64,000 bases of DNA from Arctopsyche grandis (taxonomy: Eukaryota > Arthropoda > Insecta > Trichoptera > Hydropsychidae), in contig NC_135367.1 of assembly GCF_051622035.1 (NCBI RefSeq), positions 14,870,501-14,934,500 of the forward strand, in the 5' to 3' direction. Of the stretch, positions 35,585-47,399 are shown piece by piece. Under the pieces are notes generated by a model that ran no database searches, was not told the origin of the DNA, and saw only the letters and a list, made by a program, of their open reading frames with translations. The position numbers were made by a program, and so were the translations under genes. Position 1 is the stretch's first letter. Each line of letters opens with the position of its first letter.

Positions 35585-35780
35585 AGTTTCTCCTACATAT
35601 CTTCAAAAATGGGATTCGCCGTTATCCAGCATTGGATTTGTAAAATACTCCAGGGAGTGATTTTTGGGACAGTGTACCATGTATATGGGCTAGAGGTGCC
35701 GCGTTTTTTTCGCATGATTAAAAGTAACTAAAAAAAACACGTACCACTCAGTGAGTTTTCGCCATTACTAGTCGAGTGAT
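35585..35780. repeat. Family C repeat, copy 2 (single end)
   Basis: Begins ACAAGTTTCTCCTACATATC, followed by TTCAAAAATGGGATTC, then GGAGTGATTTTTGGGACAGT and AACACGTACCACTC. This matches the outer and inner parts of the foldback at 29276-29480 and the fragments at 36130-36240 and 37640-37790. Confidence 0.65.
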
Positions 35781-35835
35781 GTTTTCACGAAAACCTAACC
35801 TCTCCATCTAACCTGGAACTAACTTATACTGGAAC

Positions 35836-35955
35836 TGTATTTTCAGTTGTAATATATTTTGACCAGTTGGAATTTAATTCGCCATATGAATTAACATGGG
35901 TTAGATCGAATATATTTCAAATAGTCAAAATATATGTATTACAACTGAAAATACA
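35836..35955. repeat. Small foldback (28-30 bp arms)
   Basis: TGTATTTTCAGTTGTAATAT at 35836 is mirrored by ATTACAACTGAAAATACA ending near 35955. A related half-copy lies at 36730-36800 (AATATATTACAACTGGAAGA). Confidence 0.7.
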
Positions 35956-36264
35956 TTTCAACTATAAGGGGGAAATCAGCTATGAACGTGTGGCGCATGG
36001 TCTTTTTAAATAGTTTTAAGCATATGAAAAAAATGTGGAATGCCTTACACATATTCATGGAACGCTCAGCACACACCGTCCCAAAATCACCCCCCTGGAG
36101 TGTTTTCGGTAAAATTGTATCCTTGCTTGACAGTGATCGATAACGATGTATCCCATATATGAAGAAATATAGGAGACCCCCCCCCCCACAGCAGGGAGCC
36201 AAGCACGCGACGCGCCGTTCTTCCCTGTTTGATTTCGCCTTAAGAGGGCTGGACACCAGCCATT

Positions 36265-36326
36265 CCATTACATTACAACGTATTACATTACATTACAACG
36301 TATTACATTACATTACAACGTATTAC
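36265..36326. repeat. 20-bp tandem repeat
   Basis: About three units of TATTACATTACATTACAACG lie in direct order. The units are identical, which suggests recent expansion. No coding sense. Confidence 0.9.
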
Positions 36327-36620
36327 ACTTCTCCCTTCCTCAATTATGGCACTAGAGAAATTATTTTTTAATATGCTATGGATATCCACCATTGGGATGC
36401 ATCTATCGTTTTATTTTTTTGATTAGTTATTTTTTATATGAGCTAGGAGCCGCCAAACATCTATAAAATCGCCTCTTTTTTACACCCACGAAGAGTCCAG
36501 CGTGCTTATTTAACGGTCGATTTTAAAAAAAATACGCGCATAGTTGCACAGAAAATATCTTTCTCATACCGATTAAAATACGTATTATCTGGTCGAAGCG
36601 CAACTGTCGCAGTCACTCAA

Positions 36621-36690
36621 TATATATATATATATATATATTGTCGCATTCACTCAATATATACATTTACTCAATATATATATATTAAGG
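36621..36690. repeat. AT microsatellite
   Basis: Runs of TATATATA are broken by two CACTCAATATATA steps. It is simple sequence with no further meaning that I can see. Confidence 0.85.
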
Positions 36691-37639
36691 TTTCGGGTGT
36701 ACAGCCCACTTAACGGTAGTTGGTGCCAGGTTAGATGGAATATATTCCAACTATTTACTTAATCAAAATATATTACAACTGGAAGATACACTTCAACTGT
36801 TACATATATACAAAACTAAATAAAAACAAACGAAAATGAATTATTTGAGTATTTTTTTGTAGTATAATTAAACGGACAACCAGTACGATATTATATGTAT
36901 GCACATATGATTGTTTCGTGACCACCACACACAATGCGGTCGCATGGCTTGCAGCCGGAACTACTAATCAAACCAGGGGAAACAGGGAAGGAGAGAAGAA
37001 GCGAAGAGGGGAATAATATGTGTCATTTAAACGGTTAACGAACAATTACTGTGGCCGATTTGAACTCACGCCGCAACACCGACGTCCGACGCCACAATTA
37101 ATTTCTGAACATTCCATATCGTATGAAGTCTAGCATCTCTAATTGAACACACACACTCGTATCAAAGTTCAACCGTTCGAAATGTACGTAATTATATTAT
37201 AATGGTGGTGAATTTAGCCGACCCAAGTGTACAATATCCGAATTTAGGCATAATCAACGCGGCGGAGATGTTTCTTTCCCAGAATTGTCTCAAATTATAA
37301 GATGTGATGCAAGACCGTTAGTAACGGGCTTTAGAAAACATACATACATACGTATGTACTGCTGAATTTAAAAACGTCGTAAACTCAGTCTAGACTTTGG
37401 AGATTTTGGTAGTTGTGAAGGAGTTAAGTGTGGCTATAAATCAATCGTTAAGTCCTAGTGGATATTGGACATCATCGTTATAGAATTTATAGCATTTTTA
37501 CTCATTCTGGAGTTGTTGGTGTGTAGTTTCTGATAGCACAACAATGTTCTTTTGATAGCATCGTTTCTTTGATACAATTATATGTACATAGTAAGAACAC
37601 ACTCAAAAGTACGGCACAGGTTCCGTAGCCGTGATAGGC

Positions 37640-37790
37640 GTGTCTTCGTGTCATTGTTAATTCGTACGATCTCATTATTTCGAAAAATTTCTTCAAATGC
37701 GGGAATCAATGATTTTTGCTTGTGCAAAATATCGAAAGAAAAAAAGCACGTGCCGCGTACCTCTCTGTGTGTTTTCACTTTAGTGTCTTG
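37640..37790. repeat. Family C repeat, copy 3
   Basis: Has CGATCTCATTATTTCGA, then TTTCTTCAAATGCGGGAATC, then AAGCACGTGCCGCGTACC and CTCTGTGTGTTTTC, in the order of the foldback at 29276. It is degraded at both ends. Confidence 0.6.
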
Positions 37791-37949
37791 TGCAGTCTAC
37801 ATTAGCAGAATAGACTATTCGGAAGAAAAATAAAAAGTCAACATACAGGTTGTATTAGAAATACATACATTAGCGTAACCCACTAGTTTTCGGCATTGGC
37901 TGGGTGCTTGTTAAATAACAATAGACCACTTCATTAGTACACAGAGCAA

Positions 37950-38080
37950 GGGAGCAAAAAAGCATGGTTTACAATAGTAATTGACAATAGTGAACCATTT
38001 TGGTCAACTGGGATGATTGAGGGACGGCGGTCAGGTTGCTCGACGGCTAAAAAAATGGTTCACTATTGTCAACCATTTTT
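37950..38080. repeat. Repeat related to the foldback at 28.8 kb
   Basis: TTGACAATAGTGAACCATTT near 37980 and AATGGTTCACTATTGTCAAC near 38052 form inverted copies of the core in the 28773-28887 foldback. The spacer differs. Confidence 0.65.
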
Positions 38081-38224
38081 TTTTGCTGTCCTGCTTTCTC
38101 GGACAATGGAGAGGTCTATTGTTATTTTACGGCGGAAACCTGACCACCGCTCTTTAGTGATGATTTTGGGGAAGGGAATAATGGTTCGGAGATTATTCCG
38201 CACAAAATGATCTCGCACACGTCA

Positions 38225-38405
38225 CTTAAATCTCAATCACGGAACATCTGGCACCATCTGGAAAAATCCATCCATCGAGAGCAACCCACGCAAACAATCA
38301 TACTAACGATAACGAGTGCCAGGTATTCCGTATTCGCGATTTTCGTGGCAACGATTGTCGTGTGCGCGATCGCAATGTACGAAATAGTCCGTTTACCAAA
38401 TATAA
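38225..38405 (-). repeat. Dispersed repeat family A, copy 2
   Basis: The reverse complement carries GGTAAACGGACTATTTCG, GACAATCGTTGCCACGAAAA, TCTCGATGGATGGATTTTTC and GCCAGATGTTCCGTGAT in order, closely matching 42425-42600. It is the best-preserved of the three copies. Confidence 0.75.
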
Positions 38406-38639
38406 TATATACTTTTCGCATTTGTCGCCTTAATCTCGGATGGTGATCAACAGATAATTTTAGACAAAATTAGAAGTCCTACCTTCTCGTTAGATCGATA
38501 CATCCAAACCTTTGATTTTGATTTTAAAAAGTTCTTATTTTTAAACATCCAGAAATTTCAATTGATAGACAAGATCATTGCTCAAAATCCCTATGCTGTA
38601 TTATCCCGAGTATAAAAGAAAAAAATGCGCGTGAAAAGG

Positions 38640-39510
38640 ACACGTCTCCTAAAATACAAAACCATTGAAGCGCGAACGTGTAGAGGGGTTTCCGAGATCG
38701 GAGTGAAAGACGCAGCGAGTAGTAGTACAAGTTCTTGATCTGTCAGCCAGCCAGCTCAGAAAGAAGTACGGAACAGATCCGTCGAATAGTTAGCGTGTAC
38801 TCTCAGCACAGAGAAACCAGTGGTCGACGAGCACCAATCACTGTAGAACTGCAAGTGTATCATCATTAAAGTTCCTGGGGTCGATTTATTCGAGGAAACT
38901 CAGCAAAGAGTGCACTCAGTAGCATTCGAGATGCACAATTATGTGCAATATGTGAAGATCGAAAAGTGCACACCGTGACCGTGACACACGCGACAATCCA
39001 ACAGCCAATTAAAATACTCCATAATCTCCTTTCTAACCCACACACCCTAGTTAGTCCTGGTCACAGCAACGGCATCATCAGGTCAAAAACATAGCTAGCT
39101 CAATTATAGAACAGAACGTAAATAAACCCGAAAGGTTCGTTGGGGAGACATCGATGATCGTTTTCAGGAGGGGATGACGATATCCCACCCAGTCGGTTAC
39201 TTGTATACCCAGAGACGTGTTTACACGAACAACAACACGTGGGGAACGACATGCATCACCATGAATGTATCACAGGAAAAACCTCGACCCTCACTTTGGC
39301 GACCAGTATCAATCGCAAAGCAAACAAGTGAATGGTGTAAAGATAAGAACGAACTGGTTGAAAGCGCACAAAGCGAAACCAGTCTATCTACGTACAATAT
39401 TGAATGTTGTTCATTTGAAAATGTGCAAAAATGATGACCAGTCGACCGAGATAGCGCACTGCACTGTAGTGAAGTTGAAAAATAATAAGAACGTTTAAAA
39501 TAACATCGAG
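38640..39510. other. Non-repetitive segment, possible untranslated exon
   Basis: Less AT-rich and apparently free of the local repeat families. A plausible acceptor (CGTTTTCAG|GAGG near 39166) and donor (CATCGAG|GTAAAT near 39511) would bound an exon. The frames inside (such as MTISHPVGYLYTQ from 39174) show no known motif. It may be a 5' exon of an unseen gene. Coding status is unsupported. Confidence 0.25.
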
Positions 39511-39789
39511 GTAAATAATGAGAAAGATAATGCAATCTAAACGGTCCATAATAAATATGTATGCAATAAAATTATTTAAAATATTCATAGTATCAATTAT
39601 ATTGATATAATATAATAAGGTTGGTGCTTAGCTCAAAGTCAATTCGAACATAAGTAAAAGAGAAGGTACTAGTAGTACTAGACATCAAACGAGAAAAAAG
39701 TAGTACTAGACATCAAACACAAAATGATAAGAAATACGGTATCGAAACAAGAAAAAAATACCACGTTTCACATCTATAGGATGTTTAAG

Positions 39790-40237
39790 TAGGGTGACCA
39801 CATTTCCCATGACTCAAAATGGGACGCTTCGCAAAAAAATTGCCCCCCCCCCCCTATATAATCAAAAATAGTATAATTTTTCCCTCAAATGATTATTAGT
39901 ATTGTCAAGGAATTATAATTTTTTGGAATTATACGGACATAATGAACGAGATAAAAAAAATCATATAATATCTGATGTTCATGTGCCACAAGCTGATTTT
40001 TTCTAAAACGTGTAAAATTAACAAACAAAATAACTGCAAATATAAATTATACTACTATACAACATAAAATATATATTTAAATAAATACCTATGTATATGT
40101 ATATTTATATATTTGTTTTTGATTTGGAAATTTATGGAAATAAGTGTATAATAAAATTCTTCTGTGAATGACGGGGCAAACGCAAAGCAAGCAAAAACGT
40201 AACCGTATCGGCCAAAACGGTAGGTATGGTCACCCTA
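39790..40237. mobile_element. Short TIR element (448 bp)
   Basis: Begins TAGGGTGACCACAT and ends with the near-complement ATGGTCACCCTA. It holds a C-rich homopolymer near 39842 and AT-rich filler. No convincing target duplication is visible. The right end directly abuts the SINE head at 40238, so the two may be nested. Confidence 0.55.
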
Positions 40238-40320
40238 TGTCACAGAATAGCTCATTGGTTATGCCATTATTAACCAGTAGAGGTCGAGGGTTTGAATCCC
40301 AGCCGGAATCGAATAATTAT
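40238..40320 (+). repeat. tRNA-derived SINE head
   Basis: TAGCTCATTGGTTATG is a near-consensus pol III A box. GAGGGTTTGAATCCC, about 34 bases further on, is a strong B box. Flanking sequence does not pair into an acceptor stem, and an unrelated 3' body follows, so this is a SINE rather than a tRNA gene. Confidence 0.65.
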
Positions 40321-40399
40321 TCGATTTTCATACGCTGCTGGTAAGATTTGAATGGTTATAAAATCCAGATCGACCATCTCCTATTTCCAGTTTTCCATT

Positions 40400-41800
40400 T
40401 TATCTAACTTAATCGTTGACAGATCCAATAAAATCGGCACCCTCTCCCCCGAAATCCGAATTTGTTGATTGTTAAATATACCTACATTCTAGAATGTGTT
40501 AAATATTTATGTACAAGTTTAACCATAGGTGTCTCTTTGGGGCAGTCTCTCATTGCATCTATTATAAAAATGAAATATATATAAAAAAAAATTATTCGGC
40601 AAATTCAGCAACATTGTATTGTTATTTCTGTTGTATACAGTTTACTTTCACTTAAATATAAGTGAAGTAAATCAATAATATATAAGTGAATATTCAATTG
40701 ACAAAATATTAATCAAATAGGTCGGCTCCTTGTAAGGAGAACTATATATTTTATATATATAAGTGAAAAGTAGTGGTTGTATTTTTGAGGATTAAGGAAT
40801 TAAAAGTCGTTAAAGCTTTTTACATAGTAAAGAAACAATATTTTCCCCACAACGGAACGATCATTGAAGAATTTTTTGTATATGTGTAAAATTCAAATGC
40901 ACGGTCAAATAAATAAGAATTGGCCGATAAACTGTAAATCTATGTAATGGTGACATCAAATTCCATAACAAAAACAAATTAAGACTAAAAATTGGATATG
41001 ATTAAGGATGAACATATTCAAATAAACATTTCACAAATTGAAAAATCGATAAAGGACCTACAATTGACCTATTGCACAAACGTTTAAAATATTGTTTAAC
41101 TTTCGTGTAGTATTTTATAATAATTCGAATACAACTATTGTGAATTGCACTTTACACTATGCTGTCATAAGTTGTAATCTATGACGAATTCTATACGATG
41201 TGCGAAAATTTTACCCACACACACTACTGTTATTTTACAATCAAGGTGATGAATGATATAGTTCAATTATAAAAATGTTCTATTATATAAATTGCAGGTG
41301 ATAATACACGTTATACGATATAAATGTAATCACTAGATTTCGTTAGAACTATCACCACTATTGAGATACTGGGAGCGATGTACTAATATTATACAATATA
41401 TATATATATATATATTGGGCAATTTACTTTTTTATCTAAAATATTCACATTAAGGAGATATTTAAATATGATATGTGCTACTGAAATTTATCGACAGAGT
41501 GGCGTGTACATATTGATATAAATGCGCGTAAAATATTGTACAATTTAGGGCACACAAAAATTCCTACTACTCGAATGAAAAAATCAAAACTATATCGTAT
41601 CGAATGCAACCCAAAGACACCTCAAGAGAATTGATTAATTATATAAAGTACGATACGATTTGAGGTTAATAAGATCAGTTATGAAAATTCGCAATAAGTC
41701 AAAAGGTCGGTTACAATGTATTTAAATTTACAATTGGCAGAATCGTCGTAAGTAATCGGATTGATAAATTAAAAATGTTTTCGGGGATTCAACGCGAGTA
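40400..41800. other. Gene-free AT-rich stretch
   Basis: No coding frame, RNA gene or repeat family was recognised beyond a TA run near 41400-41415. Confidence 0.5.
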
Positions 41801-41879
41801 GGGGTGGTCGGTTTGAGGGTTAATGTCATTGTGGCGGGGTGGGGCGGTGCGGGGGGTTTGACAGCAAACGGTCGTAATT

Positions 41880-42240
41880 TCGCGGAAAAAATGACATTTG
41901 TGCAAGAAGGGGAGTGGCGAGGGAGAGTGACAGGGAGGGAGGAAAACGAGGAAGCGGCTCGGAGAGGGGGCGGGGCGGCTCTCCTCGTCCGCCGGACCGA
42001 AGGGTTGTTCACTTCACCTGCGGGGTTGCGGTTGCGGTTGCGGTTGCGGTTGCCTTGCGGTCGCGGTGCGGGGGTGCGATGCGGGGCGGTGCGGGGCGCG
42101 CGGCGGGCTCTCGAAAGGGGCGGAGGCCTAAGAGAGGCCGTCACGCCCAGCCGGCGGCCAACTGCGGCTGCAGCGCCGCTGCCACTGACGGATCGCAACA
42201 ACCGCTTCCACGGCCATACGCGCTCCGTTGCCAATTACTC
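41880..42240. promoter_or_regulatory. GC- and CpG-rich island, probable promoter or first exon of an unseen gene
   Basis: An abrupt GC-rich block in AT-rich DNA. It includes five units of GTTGCG (about 42023-42052) and runs such as GGGGCGGAGGCC. Long open frames exist in several frames on both strands, as expected from a lack of AT-rich stops, and their peptides are low-complexity Arg/Pro/Gly. The PP2A promoter at 50.5-50.9 kb looks similar. No gene start can be fixed. Confidence 0.4.
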
Positions 42241-42424
42241 TATTGACGTGCGTTTCCGAATTTCTAACTCGATTTATATCCACATTAGATTGCGTAAGCG
42301 CGTTTAATATTTACTAAATCAGTATATACTGAAATATTTTGATTTTATTTTCGATAGTTTGAAGTCGGCATTTTTTAATTTTATTATAAAAAAAAATTTG
42401 ATTCATTTTGTTTGACAAGATATT

Positions 42425-42600
42425 TATTTTGGTAAACGGATTATTGCGCAATTTTAAATTTAAATTTAGACAATCGTTGCCACAAAAATTGCGAATACGA
42501 AATATTGGACACTCGAATTCCCCTTAGTACTTTCGATTGATGGAGTTTTTTGGGTGCCAGATGTTCCGTGATCGAGATCGCTTTCTGCGGGATTATTACC
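42425..42600 (+). repeat. Dispersed repeat family A, copy 3
   Basis: Carries GGTAAACGGATTATTGCG, GACAATCGTTGCCACAAAAA, TTCGATTGATGGAGTTTTTT and GCCAGATGTTCCGTGATCGA, the same order as copy 2 but in plus orientation. Confidence 0.75.
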
Positions 42601-42689
42601 GAACCATTTATTTTGCCAACTCTTCATTTAAATTACTATAAAAATCATGCATAAGGTTAAATGAATTGTAATCGTAAGTGAAACGTAAG

Positions 42690-42812
42690 GCCTTGTTCAT
42701 ACTAATGTCTAATAATGTTCATAGTAAGCGCGACAGTTTGTCGCGGTTACTATGAACACTATTAGACATTAGTATGAACAGCGACTTAGTCGAGACTATG
42801 AACAAGACCTAA
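42690..42812. repeat. Foldback MITE with inner and outer arms
   Basis: GTTCATACTAATGTCTAATA near 42697 is mirrored by TATTAGACATTAGTATGAAC ending near 42780. The arms continue inward through GTTCATAGTAAGCGCGACA / TGTCGCGGTTACTATGAAC. An outer AAGGCCTTGTTCATA / TATGAACAAGACCT pair gives a second level of symmetry. Confidence 0.8.
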
Positions 42813-43283
42813 AGGTGTAAAAAGAAGACTTCCAATAAATCATTACTATGGGTATTCTTTTCCCGCACGTGTAATTTGCTTTGAACGATACTAGCATGCA
42901 ATGGATACTTAGACCATCATTATCGCAGCATCAGACCAACCCGCTGCATTAACACGAATCCAACGTTAGCTCGGCGAATATCCACTGGTTTCGTGTTTAT
43001 GTAGCATTGCATGTAATGAAAATAATCCTTACTTGATTGATAACTACCAAAACATCCGAAATCATCGATTCGAATTGTGTATGATTTCAACAGGTTTTGC
43101 AATATTTCAGGGCAATGGATAAAATAAAGAATTGAGTAAAAAAATATACAAATTTTATTTACAACTTACAAATAATTTAATAAATAAATACAAGTCTTTT
43201 CAAATTTAAATTTATTGAGTCATAATTATACAATTATAATTATGTATCGAAAATATAAAAAGAACAAATGGAAAGTTTTTTTT

Positions 43284-45081
43284 TTATCGTGCAGACACTG
43301 ACACTTGCCACACTCGAATGGTGTTATCACTGTAACCAGCGAAGAGTGTTTGGCCATCGGTGGACCACGCCAGAGAAAGGCATTGAATTGGCACAGCCTT
43401 GGACGAGAGAGATACTACGTCGGGTCTCAATTCATCGACCATTTCCTTGCTTTCCAAATCCTGGAAAAAAGAAAAAGGCAAATTAATAAAACAAATTTTT
43501 AACAATTTCATACATGAAATTTAGTGACGAAACGAAACATACCCAAATCTTGATGCAAGCACCGAAAGCGGCGCAAAGCCAGTAACGGTTGGGCGAGAAG
43601 CACAACGCTTGAATAATGTCATTGTGGTCGAGGGTGTGAAGGTGCTTGCCTTCGTTCAAGTCCCACAACATAGCTTTGCAATCCTTACCACCGGATGCGC
43701 ACAACGAACCATCAGGAGAGACGGTTACGGTGTTCAAGTATCCGGTATGTCCCAAGTGGTTGATTTTCAACTTGCAGTTGGTAAGATTCCATACCTATAA
43801 AAAGAATATTACATATATTAGAACGCGTCCAATGGCTGTTTAATATTTCAATCGTGAGATTATCCATTACCTTGACGGCACGGTCCCAACCAGCAGACAC
43901 AATGATGGGATTGGTGTGGTTAGGTGAGAAACGAACACATGACACCCAGTCACTGTGTCCATCTTCCATGATGGTGAACTTGCATTCGGCCAACGTATTC
44001 CACAGCTTGATTGTTTTGTCTCGGGATCCGGAGACGATCTGTCTGTTATCAGCGGAAAACGCTACAGAAAGGACGTCCTGAAAAAGCAAATGAATTTGTT
44101 ATACAGTGACACTCCTGCATTGAAATGTTTACAAGAGCACACTGCAACTTTTTCATGGTTGACTAAAGCCTGCAATGCGCTCTCGAACATCACTCAGTTC
44201 TATTCTACTGTTCTAAGATTACTATCTACAGATATTTGGTAATGTTGTTACTACTTACAGCGGTTGGAAATTGGATCCACAACCGGTAAGCAGTGAATCT
44301 TCTGCCCGCGCTCGGGCGACACCACCCACAAACTCATTTAAACAAAAACCATACGAAGACAAAACAATCTAATCTTCTGCCTCGCATAGGCGCATAACTG
44401 TTGACACCATATTTCGTTTAGAAATGATAAGAAAGATTTATCACACCTTTGTGTGATCTTCGAAACGGCGAGTGGTCTTTCCTGCGCCAAGATCCCACAG
44501 ACGCAGGGTCTTGTCCCAAGAGCCGGAGAGGGCGTAGTTGCCATCGCTGGAGAGTACCACGTCGGAGATGAAGTGAGAGTGGCCGTAAAGCCTCTTGTTG
44601 GGCACTCCGTAGCTGAACTCATTCTTGGTGAGTTTCCATACAATCAAAGTCTTATCTGAAAGCAGTCAAACAAACCAGTCAAGTATTGAACTTCGATCTT
44701 CTAAAAATAGCAATATCGAGGGGAAAGCATCAGTCCCATATCCGCTAACCGATCATAGGTTATCACGTGGTTAAGTTTTTTTCTCATCATAATGAACGAA
44801 ATACACACAAATAATAGATGGAAAGGAAAGTAAAGGGATGCGGGGCACCAGTTCGAGGAATGAATTGACGGGAGAAGGGAGGATGGCCCAGGATGGGTCG
44901 GATTACGAGGGAGTGCGTGTCACGCGGCTTGCAGTATCGATGTAAACGTGGAGTATAAAAAAAATTGCGTACCTCTGGATGCAGATAAGATCATGTCAGG
45001 GTATTTGGGGTTGGTGGCGATTTGCGTAACCCAGCCATTGTGGCCGAAGAGCGTCCCGCGCTGCAGCAGCGTTTCAGACAT
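43284..45081 (-). CDS. Rack1: RACK1, seven-WD40 ribosomal scaffold protein
   Basis: Five exons (minus strand): 44973-45081, 44447-44655, 43871-44077, 43543-43794 and 43284-43460. All have GT-AG borders and continuous phase, giving 317 residues, the normal length of the family. The start is [18 protein letters not shown] and the end is VWQVSVSAR. Seven WD40 blades are visible by their GH...WD-type signatures, for example [63 protein letters not shown] and [17 protein letters not shown]1 sits on the 40S subunit near the mRNA exit and scaffolds protein kinase C and other signalling proteins. It is divergent with PP2A, about 5.8 kb apart, with mobile DNA between. Confidence 0.99.
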
Positions 45082-45148
45082 GTTTCAGGGCGAGCTGACC
45101 GACGACTGGGAGAGCACAACCGTCCCGGCCAACGTCTGCAGCCAAAAG
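45082..45148 (-). promoter_or_regulatory. Possible 5' TOP start of RACK1
   Basis: About 67 bases upstream of the RACK1 start, the minus strand reads GGGGTTCTTTTGGCTG. A cytosine followed by pyrimidines (CTTTT, C at 45148) would give a terminal-oligopyrimidine-like mRNA start, as expected for an mRNA co-regulated with ribosomal proteins. This is an inference. No TATA box is evident. Confidence 0.3.
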
Positions 45149-45469
45149 AACCCCGACCGGCGAAGATTCTCAAACACGCGCATATCGGCCATGTCTCGGT
45201 GTTTCTGCTCGACGCCACGGCTTGTTTATTATTATTCGCGCACGTTATTATTGAAATTATTATTAAATTAAAATATTTCATATTGTTTAAATGTTATTTT
45301 AGTTGAAAAAATTCAAATAAGTACATCTGAAAAATAATTGTGTTGTTATAAAATAAAAAAAATCTGGTAACTGCTATGTAGATACAATAGCAATTGATAT
45401 TTGAACGAATATCATGTCCTGAAATCCAGTGACGTTACTAGGGTTGGTGATACCTAGAGATGTGCCGAC

Positions 45470-47329
45470 CAGGGACGTCATTTCAGCTTTTTCTTAGGGG
45501 GAGCAGGCAAAAATTGTGTGAAATTGATTTTTTTTTTATATTGCAATAAAAATGGATAATATTCTTTGCATACACCTCATTAAGTTTTAAAATATAAAAA
45601 AAGGTTATTTTTGAAAAAATATTATGTAAAAAGTCAAAAAAGCGTCGCAGGTGAAAATTTTTTTCCAAAAATCTTCACATGGTCAACAAAAATCGTCCAT
45701 CAGACTGTGTCACTAAAAAACTATCAATCAACTTAATTTCTACCGACTGTCGTTTTACTTTATCTTATTACGTACAAATGTACGTAATAACAATAGATGA
45801 AGTTTTGAGATCATGCAAAAATTCAAACTCAGAATCGATCACTGATCACGTTTTCATAATCTAGAAAATTGTGTGTTTCTGATTGTATTTTTATTATTTT
45901 TATAATTTTATACATGTACATATGTATGTATATATAAAATTATTTTTATCTCAACTGGAAGTAGTACTTTTACCCTTTAACATCGAGGTGTTATATGTTT
46001 CTCGGAAGCTTTTTGGCGTATTGAACTGATATTTCATATCTAGAATTATAAACTTAATACCAAGTTATATATGAAATTCGTGAACACCCGTTAACCGACA
46101 GTGGCAGTTAACCAGATTTTTCTTCCATCAATGTGATGAAAATATGATTAAAAAAATCATTAAATTTAATTAACCAGAAGTGGGAATTTTTCCTCGTAGA
46201 AATGTCAAAAATGTTATGAACACACGGTTTTTTTACCACACCCCTGAACGTATCAAGCTGAAAATTTATATTTGTATTCTTTATGTACTAAAATTGGTAA
46301 AGTTTTGGTCAGAAAGCAATTTTATAAAATAACTAAAACTTTTTTTGGACCGAATTACACATGAAGATTAAACCCATCTCATTCGCTGTTTTGTGTGAGA
46401 ATGGGCGTCTGTAAATAAAAATACGAGAAATAAAATCATTTGTGATTGAACAGATTCAGTAAAATATTAATTTAAAACCTTTCTTGAAAACAAAAAATAA
46501 ATACGAACTTGCGGAATAAGTGAAACGTAAAGGAGGTGTGTAAAAATAAACGTTACACATCTGTTTTTGAGAGAAAATAAAGTAAAAGAGACCTTTCTAA
46601 CGATTCGCTCCATAGAATGAACAATTTCTAAAAATTTTACCCAAGGCATACATACCACTTAAAAACCAAAAATACTTTCTTCGAAATAATAAAATCTTTT
46701 TTTTTCAAAGCACGTTGCAGCGATTATTTTATTAGTTACTAAGCTACCCAAAAATAACATAAGAAATAAACGTAGCATTCATAGATCCATAGTATCTCAT
46801 TAATCATTAAATTCATAATATTTTCTAAATTCACACTATTCCTAAATTTAGGAGAGGAGAGTGCCCCCCCCATGCCCCCCCCCCAAATGACGTCTGAAAA
46901 AATTGCACGTGTGTAATGCACGTGCAGATTGACAGTGGGAATACCATCGTTGACTTTCACTTAGTAACTCTTCTTGCAATTGTATTTTTGGTTCCGTTAA
47001 TTCTACGAAGGGAAGTCATAAACAAACGACCGTTTCAGTTGTGAATAAAATGCGGTGTACCTTTCTAACAATTCGCTCCACAGGTCGAACAATTTCTAAG
47101 AATTTTACCCAAGGAATACTATTTAACAAAACAAAATATAACCTTTTTTACATAGCTTTATTGCAGCGATTCTATTTCTGGCCTAGTCTATGGTACTCAA
47201 AAGTAACATAACATAACAATCATATTAATTCATTAATCGTTAAATCTTACTGTTTTCTAAATTCACACTATTCCAAAACAAAGGGATGGCAATTGCCATC
47301 CCATGCCCCCCCCCCAAATGACGTCCCTG
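45470..47329. mobile_element. Candidate hAT-type element (1,860 bp)
   Basis: The left end CAGGGACGTCATTT at 45470 faces its exact complement AAATGACGTCCCTG ending at 47329. CAGGG-ACGTCATTT termini resemble TTF-containing hAT elements. Flanks GTGCCGAC and GTGCCGGT agree at six of eight bases, consistent with an old 8-bp duplication. No transposase domain is readable inside. A second right-end-like block (CCCAAATGACGTC near 46880-46893) lies within. Confidence 0.55.
46575..47325. repeat. Direct duplication of the element's right half
   Basis: The segment 46580-46893 (ACCTTTCTAACGATTCGCTC through CCCCAAATGACGTC) recurs, diverged, at 47060-47325 (ACCTTTCTAACAATTCGCTC through the same end). The copies share GCAGCGATT and TAAATTCACACTATTCC in the same order, so the candidate hAT element has two right halves in tandem. 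Confidence 0.7.
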
Positions 47330-47335
47330 GTGCCG

Positions 47336-47392
47336 GTGGGAAAAAACCCGGTTTATTCCCGGGAATAAACCGGGGTTTTTTTCCTGGGAACT
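47336..47392. repeat. Perfect-core palindrome
   Basis: CCCGGTTTATTCCCGGGAAT is followed by its mirror (AATAAACCGGGG...), forming a hairpin centred on TTCCCGGGAA directly outside the candidate hAT element's right end. It could be a small foldback or part of an adjacent repeat. Confidence 0.75.
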
Positions 47393-47399
47393 TTGGATG

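Noticed and set aside
40238-40320. Functional tRNA gene
   Set aside because: A and B boxes are good, but acceptor and anticodon stems do not pair, so it is a SINE head.
41728-42307. Long open frames on both strands in the GC island
   Set aside because: Arg/Pro/Gly low-complexity peptides in several frames at once are expected where AT-rich stops are rare; no motif or splice support.
44078-44446. snoRNA in RACK1 intron 2
   Set aside because: Introns of this gene host snoRNAs in vertebrates, but I could not find paired C/D boxes or a convincing H/ACA hairpin-hinge-hairpin pattern.
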